Shown: piece by piece, positions 21,083-32,707 of the stretch
Layout of the letters: every line of letters begins with the position of its first letter
How positions within the stretch are numbered: the stretch's first letter is position 1
Source of the DNA: Eurosta solidaginis
Taxonomy: Eukaryota > Arthropoda > Insecta > Diptera > Tephritidae
Assembly: GCF_040869045.1 (NCBI RefSeq)
Contig: NC_090319.1
Coordinates: forward strand, 177,356,645 to 177,420,644
Direction of reading: 5' to 3'
DNA length: 64,000 nt
Made by a program: the position numbers and the translations under genes
The notes under the pieces: model-generated
What the model saw: only the letters and a program-made list of their open reading frames with translations
Database searches by the model: none
Told to the model about the DNA's origin: nothing

Positions 21083-22235
21083 AGTAAGGAAGGCTAAGTT
21101 CGGGTGTAACCGAATATTACATACTCAGCTGAGAGCTTTGGAGACAAAATAAGGGAAAATCACCATTTAGCAAAATTAACCTAGGGTAACCCTGGAATGT
21201 GTTTGTATGACATGGGTTTCAAATGGAAGGTATTAAAGAGTATTTTAAAAGTGAGTGGCCATATTTCTATAGGTGGACGCCATTTCAGGATATCGCCATA
21301 AAGGTGGACCAGGGGTGACTCTAGATTATGTGTTGTACGATATGGGTATCAAATGAAAGATATTAAAGAGTATTTTAAAAGGGAGTGGGCCTTAGTTCTA
21401 TAGGTGAACGCCTTTTCGAGATATCGCCAAAAAGGAGGACCAGGGGTGACTCTAGAATGCGTTTGTGCGATATGGGTATCAAATGAAAGGTGTTAATGAG
21501 TATTTTAAAAGGGGTGGGCCTTAGTTCTATAGGTGGATGCCTTTTCGATATATCACCATCATAAATGTGGACCAGGGGTGACTCTATAATGTGTTTGTAA
21601 GATATGGGTATCAAATGAAAGGTGTTAATTATTATTTAAAACGTAGTGGGCCTTAGTTGTATAGGTGGACGCTTTTTTGAGACAACGCCATAAGTGTGGA
21701 GCAGAGGTGACTCTAGAATGTGTTTGTACGATATGGGTATCACCTTAAAGGTATTAATGAGGGTTTTAAAAGGGAGTGGCCCTTAGTTGTATAGGTGGAC
21801 GCCTTTTAAGAATATCGCCATAAAGGTGGACCAGGGGTGACTCTAGAATGTGTTTGTACCATATGGGTATCAAATGAAAGGTGTTAATGAGTATTTTAAA
21901 AGGGAGTGGCCCTTAGTTCTATAGGTGGACGCCTTTTTGAGTCATCGCCATAAGGGTGGACCAGGGGTGACTCTAGAATGTGTTTGTACGATATGGGTAT
22001 CAAATTAAAGGTATTAATGAGGGTTTTAAAAGGGAGTGGCCGTTAGTTGTATACGTGAAGGCGTTTTCGAGATATCGACCAAAATGTGGACCAGGGTGAC
22101 CCAGAACATCATCTGTCGGGTACCGCTAATTTATTTATATATGTAATACCAGGAACAGTATTCCTGCCAAGATTCCAAGGGCGTTTGATTTCACCCTCCA
22201 GAACTTTTGTCATGTTCTTCTACTTAATATGGTAA
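21083..22235 (+). mobile_element. mini-me / INE-1-like element M1, truncated
   Basis: Starts with AAGTAAGGAAGGCTAAGTTC and GGGTGTAACCGAATATTAC, then CATACTCAGCTGAG, the terminus shared with copies at 48363 and (inverted) 56430. A 130-bp minisatellite follows, then the AATACCAGGAACAGTATTCC segment common to all copies. It stops where the LINE at 22236 begins. It has no coding capacity. Confidence 0.7.
21190..22110 (+). repeat. 130-bp minisatellite array in M1 (about 7 units)
   Basis: The boundary phrase GACTCTAGAATG recurs at about 21449, 21581, 21710, 21840 and 21970, spacing 129-132 bases. The unit contains GATATGGGTATCAAATGAAA and GGTGGACGCCTTTTCGAGA. Confidence 0.9.
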
Positions 22236-22689
22236 GTGGCTGGCACAAATCCTTGGGCTGAACCCTCCCAGAGGGTGCCAGCTGGTAATATGCACAACAG
22301 TTTCCCCTTCCAGGGGAGTGCAAGCTAAGTTTAGGAATCATTTCCGTTTGTGCCCCAGCTCCTTAATAGCTCAGACATATGGAAATCGTTTTAAACGTGG
22401 CCTCAAGGTGGGAACTGGACCATGCCCAGTTGAAAAGGTGGTCCACCCCTAATCCAGGGTGTTATGCGATTCCGTGCCAATTGGATGGTTTGCAGTCAGA
22501 GGCATCCGATTGTATTCTTACGGAGCCTCTCGGATACCGGTCCAGCTCCGGGAGTAACGGCGACTTGCTGCGGTATGGGGCTCTACCGTGGTCGACCGCA
22601 TTGTTTCCCCTATCCCTTAGCTTTCAGGCTGCCGAACGGTCTCACATTAGTAGGCAGCTGACGAACCAGATGTGATGAACAACAAAAAC

Positions 22690-23760
22690 CTTGCCTCGGA
22701 TCCCTGCACGGGTAAAGATGCCGCCCTTGGACTAGGCATTAAAAAAGTCCACAATTCGTCGGGAGCCGCACAAACGGCGCCGGGCAGGCCTTCACGGCAA
22801 CAAACAAATCTTCGGCCACCTGTGCAAGCTAGCTGAAGGACTAAACCCCTTGAGGGCAAGTCCAATTCCGCGGCAGCCGGCAAAGCTAGCCCCAAAGAGT
22901 TAAAGCAACGTCCGACTGAGCAAGCACAGGAGGCACGTCCCACGCCCGTACCGGGCACCTCTTGTCAGCAGGTGACTTGGTAACAGCACTAAATCCTCCA
23001 CGGACAAAAGTACTGCCTCCACCGCTGCAAAGCTACCTCGCAAGCCGGCTGAAACCCTTCAGGGTTCCAAGGCAAATAAGCGAACCCCGATTTCGGTCCG
23101 CAACCAGCGGAACATTCGCAATGCCGTCAAAATCGTTGAGAAACAGGCTACCCTCCTAGTGACAAGTTGACGGCAGAGCAAAAAAGTTCTCTGGCCTGGG
23201 CCAGGAAGATTATTGCTGCCAAGAAGAGCAGCAACAACAACCCCATCCCATCTTCCTCTTCTGCCACCAAACAACCTTCTGACCCGAAGATGCCGGCCTG
23301 TAAGAGACAAAGGTCTATGGGAAATGCCTCGAGCGATCCCAAAAGGCACCGGCCTTCGGCCTCTACTCCCCCTGCCCTGACCAAAACCTTTAGCTAGGCG
23401 GCGAAGGCCAACTTTACGCTGGCGGTTTTGAATCGCGGTCACCCGGATGGGAACATAACCCGGATAACTGGAAGGATGTCCTTAACGGCCTTCTCAAGAT
23501 CTTTAAGGATATCACGACCAAGTATCCGGGGCCGGCTCCCACTATCCGTGATGCCCGCTGGTACCAGGGTAGGGTCAAGCTTGTTTCCTGCGCCGACGAA
23601 TGCTCGTGCAAGCTCTACAAACTCGCAAAGCGGATCCTGGCGAGATCGATTGGATCGTTGGCAGCAAGGTCTGAGGACTCTTTTCTAAGGACTACCAGCT
23701 GGTGACACAGCCCGTGGCAGGTAGAATCAGATCTTGTATTCTAATAAAGAAAAATCTAGT
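22690..23760 (+). pseudogene. ORF1 (Gag-like) of LINE A
   Basis: Lys/Ser/Pro-rich N-terminal part (23167-23397: TAEQKSSLAWARKIIAAKKS...) ending at a TAG, then in the same direction a domain with DGNITRDNWKDVLNGLLKIF and DARWYQGRVKLVSCADE. The latter resembles the conserved ORF1 domain of fly LINEs (DUF4780-like, from memory of the family). Several stops interrupt it. It would bind element RNA. Confidence 0.6.
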
Positions 23761-23869
23761 ATTTATTTTACTATCTCTTTTTAGCGACGAGGACTTTACC
23801 TGTATTAGCCTCGAGCTAAAGGGTCAAACAATCTGACTGACGTCAGCCTATCTTTCGAACGATCGCCTA

Positions 23870-25650
23870 ACTTCTGTGCAGGACTGGCTCTGCAAAGCGG
23901 TACGAGAGGCCCACAGTAAAGGGTTGCTGATAATAATTGGGGCCGCTGCCAATGCACATCACACTGCTTGGGGCTCTACCGATATTAACAATAGGGGTGA
24001 GTCTCTTTTTGATTCTATTATAAATAACAATCTAAGTATATGCAATTCTGGAGACAAACCGACTTTCATCACCTGAAACAGGAAGGAGGTTCTAGATGTT
24101 ACTCTAGTTTCAGGGGTATTCTCTGACCTTGTCAAAAATTGGAGAGTTTCCAATGAAAATTCCTACTCTGATCATATGTATGTATATCATTTTCACTCTG
24201 CTTTTGCGTACACCGCCTAGTGTGGCTTACAGGAATAGGAGACGTACGGACTGGAACCTTTATAAAGAAGTCCTATCCTCTAATCTCCTAAAAAAACACT
24301 TCTCACGGAAGGCCGAGGCTACCGCTAACAACTGATGAGGCGCCTCCTTTAGATACAATATTTGCTTCTCTCTGTGAGCTAGACTCATCGTCAAAAATAG
24401 AAGAACCAGTAGATCTTATCACCAAATCTTGTAACGCTGCCTTCACAGTAGCCTGCCCGGAGATTAAGGTAAGGTGTAAAAATAAACCCTATTGGTGGAA
24501 CCAAGAAATCTCCGTGCAGAGGAAAAACAGCAGAAAACTCTTTAACGAGGCTAAGCGCACTGGAATCTGGTCCCATTATAAGGACGCCTTAAAATCTTTT
24601 AAGAAGTCAATCCAGAAGGCCAAAAGGGACTCCTGGAAGAATTTCATCAATGACATCGAAGAAGTCTCAGAGGCCTATCGCCTATGAAAGGTCCTCTCCA
24701 AAAACCCCATACCTCCAAGCTGCATTCGCACAGCGAACGGAGAATGGGCCACTTCTAGTACGGAAATTCTGGAAACCCTTATCAGCACTCACTTTCCACG
24801 CTTCAGATCTCAACCATACCTCTTAAACACGCAATCTAACCCAGGGCGTTTCGACCCCTGGACCACATTGTAAGCGAAAAAGGAGTTATCTGTGCAATCA
24901 AATCCTTTAAACCCTTCAAATCTCTGGGAACGGATTGAATATTTCCCGCTGAGTTGCAAGCTGCAAGCGATCTTATAAGCCCGCTGCTAGCTAAAATCTA
25001 CAATGCTTGCCTCAACCTGGTCTATTTCCCCAGGGAATGGACCAAGGCTAAGGTAGTCTTCGTACCCAAAGGAGGCAGGATATCGGGCAACAGTGCAAAG
25101 GATTTCAGACCAATAAGTCTGACCTCCTTCCTCCTAAAAGTTCAAGAATGATTGGTTGACGCCTATATTAGACGATCGGTAAACCGAGGTTAAATGTCTC
25201 GGAGTTATTCTAGACAGGAAGCTTGACTGGAGGCGAAATGTGGAGGAACGATCCAAGAAAACCACAATGGCTCTCTACGCTTGTAAGTCGGCAATCGGAA
25301 AAAGGTGGGGTCTCCAGGCACGCATAGTCCATTGGATCTACACGGCAGTGGTGAGACCCATACTCTTCTATGCCGTCACCGTATGGTGGACGGCACTCGA
25401 TATCGAATCTAACAAGAGCAAAGTAACGACAGCGCAGAGGATGGCGGCAAGGCTTACCAGCGGCGCCCTTCCCACCAAATCTCTTGAAACCATATTATTC
25501 CTTCTCCCAACTGATCTATATTGTAGATACTGTGCCTCCTGCAACGCGGCAAGGCTCAACGCTATGGAACCATGGAGGGACTGCAGGTTTGGATCCCGAA
25601 GCAAGTCCCTGAAACCTTCTTGAAATTGGCCTATGCAACATCGTCCCCTT
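23870..25650 (+). pseudogene. ORF2 of LINE A: endonuclease and RT with palm deleted
   Basis: The endonuclease shows LIIIGAAANAHHTAWGS, with Asp of the usual DAN changed to Ala (AAN), and SGDKPTFIT followed by a stop. The linker region (24360-24700) is frameshifted. RT begins with FVPKGGRISGNSAKDFRPIS near 25055, then at about 25180 jumps to KCLGVILDRKLDWRRNVEE. This removes the fingers-palm core, including the catalytic aspartates. The C-terminal RT (25240-25623) is open. Inactive. Confidence 0.8.
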
Positions 25651-25789
25651 AGGTTAGGTTGAACTGGCCGGTCCATGAGGACCTCACATAGACTGATTGC
25701 GTCCGTACTTTTACTAGAAGTTTGTTTTAACGACCAAACTGAAAAACCCTATCAAAAACCAGGACCTATGTTATAAAATAACTCCGTCC

Positions 25790-26990
25790 TCTTGGCAAAT
25801 ACTAGCAGCTTCCTAAGCCTTAAGCCACTTGCTGCTTCTAGATCTGACAGCTGTATCACTCCTAATAGCTGGATTCTTAGCCTGGCAAGTGCAGGGCACG
25901 AGCACAGAACGTGCTCGATCATTTCCTCCTACAACCCGCACTTCCTACATCTGCTATCACTGACCAAGCCTAATTTAAAAGCATGTGACGCCAGAAGGCA
26001 GTGTCCAGTAAGAATACCCGTCATGAGTCTACAGTCCTCTCTTTTTAATGATAGAAACAACTGTGTTAGTCTAAGGTTGTAAGACCTACACATAATCTTC
26101 GACACTTTACAGCCCCGCGCTTGAACCCTCGCCTTTCCCGCTTGGTCGATCATGTGCACCTCTCGCCTTTGCTTAATATCGCCCAATCTAATTAGGACGT
26201 CTACGGAGCAAGCTGCAAGGAATGCGCCCTTTTTAGCTAGTTCGTCCGCTTTTTCATTCCCATCTATTCCCATATGCCCTGGGACCCAATATAGATGTAT
26301 GCTTCTCCCTGTCCCGATTCTTTCCAGAGACTGCTTACACTCTAACACGCATTTAGATGCTGCGCTATGCAAGATTATTGCCTTAATTGCTGCTTGACTG
26401 TCAATATAAAAGTTAACACGGTTGCAGCTTAAGCTATTCTCTTCCAGGGTTTCTACTGCTTTGGTTACGGCTCATTTTTTCGCTTGGAAAACGCTACAGT
26501 AATCCGGCAACCTGTAGGGTCTGCTTATTTCCGGATCAGCGCAGTATACCGCAGACCCTATTCCTTCCACTACTTTGGAACCATCGCTGTACACATATAT
26601 CTCCTCGTCCGCTATTTGCGCAAATTTGCGCCAACCGTCCACCTCTATTGTGGCCTTAAGATCTCCCTCGAAGCGCAGATAGGGAATCAGGTAGTCTGTT
26701 CGTCTTGTGGTTGATGACGCTATACTACTATGGCCATATGGTCGGCGCTCAAGCTGCCCCGAAGCACCGAACCTGTTTGCGGTCTTTAATGCTTTATTCT
26801 TTGCTACCAGGTCTACAGGTGGAATGTGCAGAATGGCATACAGTGCAGCCGTCGGTGTTGTTTTCAGGGCTCCCGTAATGCTAAGCATCGATAGTCTGCA
26901 TACCCCCTCTAATTTTTTGATGTATGTTGTTTTTTGTGTGGCTTTCCACCAAATAAGAACTCCATAGAATAGAATAGGCCCCACGTACAA
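25790..26990 (-). pseudogene. RT C-terminus, RNase H and zinc knuckle of LINE B
   Basis: The C-terminal RT (26990-26650) reads GPILFYGVLIWWKATQ. RNase H begins IYVYSDGSKVVEGIGSAVYC (first catalytic Asp) and is interrupted by a stop at 26472-26474. It resumes with HLYWVPGHMGIDGNEKADEL (26372-25929), the last RNase H motif. SRCRKCGL near 25930 starts the terminal Cys-rich knuckle found in RNase H-bearing LINEs. The coding pattern fades by about 25790. Confidence 0.8.
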
Positions 26991-28675
26991 CCCAGCATTC
27001 TTTTACATGCATAGAGTGCCGTTGAGGCCTTCTTGACCCTCTCCACCATGTTGAGCTTCCATGACAGCTTACTGTCTAGAATTATTTCTAGATATTTTGT
27101 GCAAGGTTTCTCCTGTAAGGTCAGCCTTCCTAACTTAGGCCTGGTCAAATTTGGTACCTTGTACCTCTTTGTAAACAAGACCATATCCGTATTCTCCGCA
27201 TTGACTTTCAACCCGACATTAGATGCCCAGGTATAAATATCCCGACGCGCCCGATCCATCAAAGAACTAATCGTTGGAAGGCACTTTCCACTTATGACAA
27301 TTGCAACGTCATTTGCGTAAGCCGTAAGTTTTACAGCTTTCCTGAGCAGTTGGTTGATGACCAGCGTCCACAGCAGAGGTGATATCACCCCTCCCTGCGG
27401 CGTGCCCCTGTCCACTGATTTCGTGGCCTCGTACAATCCCCATTGTGATGTAATCTTTCTGCAATTTAACATGCAGCCGATCCATCTGATTAAGGCAGGA
27501 TGTACTTTAATGTAATTAAGACCATCCATAATCGCCCATTTTGCAACATTATTGAAAGCCCCGGCAATGTCCAAGAAGACTCCTAGAGCATACTCCTTAT
27601 ATTCCAGGGATTTCTCTATGCTTATTACCACCCTATGCAATGCGGTGTCTACCGACTTGCCTTTGGTGTACGCATGCTGTGTTGTGGAGAGCAGCTTTTC
27701 ATCCACGTTGGATTTCAATCATCAATCAATCATTTATTAGACATTTTCCTTATACATGTACACACCTATCAGCCTCTCAAAGGTTTTGAGCAGAAATTAT
27801 GTTAAGATAATGGGTCTATAGTCTTTGGGATACACGTGACCGATCTTCCCCGCCTTTGGTAGAAAAGGTACACGAGCAGTTCTCCAAGAGTGAGGTACAT
27901 GATTCAGTCTTATGCACCCATCGAATATTATTTTAAGCAATTCCAGGACATGGCGGCCACCCTGGATTCGCACCCCGAGCAAAACAACATCAAAATTTTA
28001 GAAATAAGGTTTTTAAATTATAAGAAAATTTTTCTAAGCGGTGTCGCCCCTCAGCACTGTTTGGCAAGCGCTCCGGGTGTATTTCCTTGCAGATGCCGTT
28101 CGGAGTCGGCATAAAACATGTAGGTCCCGTCCGGCCAATTTTTAGGGAAAATCAAGAGGAGCACGAGGCAAATTGGAAGAGGAGCTCGGCCTTAGATCTC
28201 TTCGGAAGTTATCGCGCCTTACATTTATTTTTTTTTTTAATTTTATAATTCCAGGACCGCTCTACTTGAGACTTGGAGCATGGCCGGGAATACACAATCT
28301 GGGCTCGGCGATTTAAACTTAGAAAACGTCTTCACTGCCCACTCAATCTTGGTATCGGTCACCAAGCCCGGCACTACTAGCTCCGTGATCGAAGTGTGAG
28401 TGATGTCTGCTGGTTCTTCTAAACCGTCTCAAGGTGGGAAATGTGTATCGAGAAGCACCTCAAGGGATTCCTCACTATTACGTGACCATTCCCCATTCTA
28501 TTTCTATATTAGTCCCTGGACTATGTTTCCCTATGCTAGAAGTTTTCAAACGTGCTGTTTCGCTGGAGCACTCTATGTCCGTACAGAAACTTGTCCATGA
28601 GTTTCTCTTCGCACTGGTAATTTCACGCTTGTAGATCCTCAGTAGATCCCTGTACTTGTCCTTACACGCTTCGCT
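26909..28675 (-). pseudogene. reverse transcriptase of LINE B, YADD changed to YAND
   Basis: The linker (28675-28260: CKDKYRDLLRIYKREITSAK) is cut by a SINE. RT resumes at about 27949 with LPKAGKIGHVYPKDYRPIIL, then a 269-codon frame from 27718 covers the palm: GVFLDIAGAFNNV (motif A) and GTPQGGVISPLLWTL (motif B). Motif C reads AYANDVAI, where YADD is expected, so one catalytic Asp is Asn. TKYLEIILDSKLSW follows. One frame change occurs near 27720-27800 and another near 26990. Confidence 0.85.
27950..28246 (+). mobile_element. tRNA-derived SINE with 11-bp target duplication, internally deleted
   Basis: Flanked by AATTCCAGGAC at 27939-27949 and 28247-28257. The B-box-like CTGGATTCGCACCCC is present, but the A-box region seen in the full copy at 60025-60390 is missing, and a second gap lies near the middle. 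The 3' end is CGCCTTACATTTATTTTTT. The insertion lies inside the RT-linker junction of LINE B. Confidence 0.85.
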
Positions 28676-28682
28676 TCCCCTT

Positions 28683-29423
28683 TCTGGGACAAAAAATTTT
28701 CCACAAGAATCCCAGAGAGGAACGAGTGGGCAAACGACGTGGAGCCGGGATCTCACGAAATCTCCATTTTTACAGATGGCTCTAAACTAAGCAACAGAGT
28801 CGACAGCGGAATATTCTCGGAGAAGCTCAATATAAGCGAGAGCTTTCGCTAACCCGATCACTTCATTGTTTTTCAGGCTGAACTCATAGCTATCTGGGAA
28901 GCAGCCCTCTATCTTGCTAACCTGCAGGTGACCAATTCTATTTCAATTTTCTCTGACAGCCAAGCTGCCATAAAATCCCTGCAATGCAGTAACACCTCGT
29001 CACTAGTGACATTGAGGTGCAGAGAAACCCTCAACAAACTAGCTGAAAATTGCAACCTAAGCATAATATGGGTTCCCGGCCACTGTGACATCTCAGGAAA
29101 ACTGCGCCGCAGATGAGCTAGCTAGGGAAGGCACCAACCTGCAAATAATAACCTCCGCTGGTTGGGCCAGCCCTCCTCTAAACACTTGCAAACACTACCT
29201 GCGACCTCTTTTCAGATGGGCCAAGGAACCTACATGTAGTATATCTAAGCAAATCTGGACTAAGGTGGATGAAAAGAGATCGTAATCGGAGATATTGTTA
29301 AACCGTATCTCTATAAGCCCACTAGTGGGCCTTCTTACAGGTTACTGTCTCATGGGTACTCACGGTGCCTATATAGGCCTGCAGACAAACGACTTCTGCC
29401 GCACTATCTGTGCCACTGTCCCG
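28683..29423 (+). pseudogene. RNase H and zinc knuckle of LINE A, 3' part
   Basis: The continuation of LINE A after the nested LINE. It reads WDKKFSTRIPERNEW, then ISIFTDGSKLSNRVDSG (RNase H start), FQAELIAIWEAALYLA, FSDSQAAIKSL and IIWVPGHCDISG, with a one-base frameshift before the DELAREG motif. The downstream region has NRISISPLVGLLTGYCLMGTHG and NDFCR, the start of the terminal knuckle, where it is cut by the repeat beginning at 29424. Confidence 0.8.
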
Positions 29424-32400
29424 TGTAACGACAGCCTTTTAACAAACTACGCCCCTGTGCGCCTACACGCACGCGCACCACTGTGTCTGGAAATAACAAT
29501 GCCAATTGTTTGCAGAGCAACTGCGTATTATCTGTGTATGTGGGTGAATATAGAGCCAATCGTTGTAGCTAACATGCTGGAAGCCTTCCAGGAAATTTGA
29601 GTGACTTTGGGATAAAGTGGGTTGACAGTAAATCGAAAACGGTAGTGGCAACAGGAAAATTTGGCTATAAAAGGGCACCATCCCGTTCTTTTCGACCAAA
29701 AAGTCTTGAATGCGTTGTCGAATCCACAACGTGAGTGAAGTGAAAGTGCAGATACAAAAAAATAAAAAAAAGTGTCTATAGTTATAAAGTTTAAAGTGCG
29801 AAACAGTAGGCTGCCCGTAAGGAAAAAGTGCCGCATCCAAAGGTAACAGTACACCTACCACCAACAGATCCAGCACCACCAGCAACGGTAAGTACCACTA
29901 CCACTCCCGTGTACCTAAATCCCCTACAGTAGTCCCATGCCTATAACCCTCCATTAACGCCCGCATAATTTACCTCATTCCCCTCTTGTCATCCATAGTT
30001 TAAGTTGCAGGAATCCCCAAAGGAAACCAATCACAACCGTCGGTGCTAGGCACCAAATATCCACCAACGGTAAGTAAATACATCCACCTTAGTGACTAGC
30101 CAAAATGTGATATCGAATTTAGTGCCATTCTCTCAAGTGGACTTCATAGTTTGTCTGCTCTGATTTTGAGAGAAAATTGATTTATTTTTTTGGGCAGATA
30201 AACATTAAAGTCCGCCGGAGAAATAGTCTATAAATGCTATACACGACATTGTGATGCCCAGCTTCATATTTTTATTGTTTGGTCTTCCTTTCTTAGTATC
30301 CCCGTCACCACAAGAAGACTCGCTTAAAGCAACGGTGCGAGGCACCCGAACCACCAACTACAAACCACACCGCGTCACAGCCACCAACAGACACCACACT
30401 GAGTCACAAACACCAAAAGCTACAACAAACCACACCGAACACGTAAGCCACCAGTACTACATAAAACCCTCTCATTCGTCCAAACCACAAAAAAAAACAA
30501 AAAAAAAGTAAGAAAAACCGCATCCACACCAAAAGATTGCATACACCCATATTCACAACCACACGCATTTGCAACCAACCACTGAAACATAGATAAGCGA
30601 CTACACCGCAGATCCACATTCAAAACCACAACCTCAGAAATACACGCATAACTTTAACCACGAAACATTCAACCAGCAACCACACCTGCCGACCACAAAC
30701 ACACCAGCGACTACCACACAACCACATCAACAATAACCACGCAACACTCAAAAACACCACGACCACATTTCTACATACTTTCTGATACGAAATATTAAAA
30801 CACGGAAATAGTAAAAAACAAAATCCAAAAATTAATACACGGTAAGCACAAACACAACCAACGCTATTAACAGATGAAAGACCATTTTCGAACACTAAAC
30901 TCTAAACGCATACATAGAGAGGGCATCATATCACATCACATCAAATCACAGCAACATATCACATCACGAATATCACCTCAGAGCACATCATATCACGAAC
31001 AAGTAACTAATAGCGGTGAGTTATATTTAGTCGGTCGCTGGTGAGGATTGCTACATCAGTAGGGCTGTGGTGAGAAGAGCCCAAAAGGTAGAGAGTACAC
31101 TCAGCACCTCGTCCAATTCGCCGCAACAACGCCAACATTACACAACCACGGAGGGGACCGACAATATTGATTTAGTTATTTTTTGTTATTTAAAAGGTAT
31201 TGTTTAGATTGTAAGATTTATGCCCTGACTTCCCTGCAACTCCTAAGCCTGAAATATTGTTGAATTGTAAGTTAGTTTTTTTTTGGAGTTTTCTCATTCT
31301 TATATGCATACGCATCTTTCATACATATTTAAGTTACCCAAAAACACACACATATATGTATTAACCACTTCACACACATTTCATTTTTTTCGCTCATACC
31401 TACCTATAATTTTATTTGCTTATATATTTCAATATTTTTTGGTACTTACACTAAGTACTTGCCTAATTTTTTTTGAACTTTTTTGCGAGCTGGGTTCTTT
31501 TTTTTGATTTTTTTTCTCACACCATAATCCGTGGGTACACCGGAATCTTTTCGATTTTTATTACATATTGCTAATTTCCTTCTATTAAAATTTTTTTTCA
31601 TTCTATTTTTTTTTTCACTTCGTTTTCGAATTTTTCTTTGTGTGAAAGGAGGATCCTACTCCACGCACTTTGTGAAACTACATGACACACGTGTCACCTC
31701 CTTTTTTTTGCTCTACATTCGTAACTTTTTTTTATAACTTAATTTTTAACCACTTGGTTTTTTTATACTTACTTACTTTCACTAAAAGCGTACTTCGCAC
31801 TCGGCTCGCGATTCTTTTCACTTTTTATTTTTTTTATTTTTTTAAACGTTTTTCTTTTAGTAATTATCACGATCGTGAAAAATGTGCATGCGTATTTTTA
31901 CTATTACAAACCGGAACTGAAAGTTCGATGAGGTAATAGTATATAATAGTACAAAAGTACATGGAATACATGGGGTTTTTCGCTCTTTAATTCTGTTTTG
32001 ATTCAGCTCCCGCTGCTACAGCCTTGGTACCTGGACTGCAGATGAGCGTGAGGAGATGAGTAAGTGAATGGATATATATAATGAATGGTAATCTCTATAT
32101 AAAATTGTTGTAATCTCTCTTATTTTTTTTTTTTTTTGTTTCTTTGCCTACCATATACTCGTATGCACATATTTTATTGATCACTTTAACTATTGCTTAA
32201 TGCAAACAAGAATTAGAGATTTTAATAAAAGGGTGTTCCCGTCTGGGGTATTTTATTTTTTTTGTTATCTATTTGATTTCTTTTAAACTTTGAAAGTTAT
32301 ATCCAGTACCTTTTTTTTGGTCATTTTGATTGATAAATTGATAATTATTTTGATCAGGATAAGAAATAAATGAATTTAGAATTACCAATACAAACCACTA

Positions 32401-32707
32401 GTATATAAGTAAACTTGGAATTTGTGAAAATAAACTTGTATGAAGAGGAAATGAGTTATGGTGATTTTATTAGTTGAAACAATATTAGGAAAAATGCAGG
32501 CCCTCTAAGTTTTCTTTTGTGTTAGTGTGGGTGTTGCCCTTGTGGCACACTAGGAATGAGTTAGGTGTTGCAACTTACTGACGGACGATGTTTTAGACTA
32601 GACCATTACAGACGGACGAACGTCAGGAGAAGGGAACTCCACTCAGTTATCGGAGTCAAAGTGGAGTTCAGGTTGTTCATGCCTCATGAACAAGAGGGGT
32701 GGGATGA
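29424..32707 (+). repeat. 5' long terminal repeat (candidate), copy 1 of 3.2-kb repeat
   Basis: Nearly identical to 43134-46351 through its length apart from small indels, including a 14-base insertion next to the start and an extra stretch of about 70 bases near 31810-31880. After the TATA box there are several GTAAGT-like splice donors (29885, 30065), an A/C-rich block (30300-30900), an ATCAC-rich run (30925-31005) and a T-rich block (31260-31870). No protein was recognised. The short ORFs in it are not conserved with confidence between copies. Confidence 0.7.
29666..29673 (+). promoter_or_regulatory. TATA box in 5' repeat
   Basis: TATAAAAG about 242 bases after the repeat start, conserved at 43363-43370 in the other copy. 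It is suitable as the U3 promoter. Confidence 0.65.

Larger units (their letters stand above)
22236..25650 (+). mobile_element. LOA/Jockey-type LINE A, 5' part
   Basis: 5' UTR, ORF1, APE endonuclease and part of RT read on the plus strand. The element continues after an inserted LINE at 28676-29423, where its RNase H resumes. The direct repeat TCCCCTT at 25644-25650 and 28676-28682 marks the insertion, and the reading frame of the LINE is continuous across the joined flanks. The clade call is inferred from the RNase H domain and RT motif pattern. Confidence 0.8.
25651..28675 (-). mobile_element. LOA/Jockey-type LINE B inserted in LINE A
   Basis: Minus strand. It starts (5'-truncated) at about 28675 in the endonuclease-RT linker and ends at about 25651 with a 3' terminus reading AACCTAACCTAA. 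It is flanked by the 7-bp direct repeat TCCCCTT and carries a SINE at 27950-28246. It is a LINE of the same general type as its host but in opposite orientation. Confidence 0.8.

Noticed and set aside
30251..30511. ORF starting MMPSFIFLLFGLPFL (also at 43953)
   Set aside because: It has a signal-peptide-like start in both repeat copies, but the downstream part is just the A/C-rich block and the copies end in different frames. Likely chance.
31283..31936. Phe-rich ORFs with apparent transmembrane segments
   Set aside because: They arise from poly-T runs in the 3.2-kb repeat and are altered by indels in the second copy.
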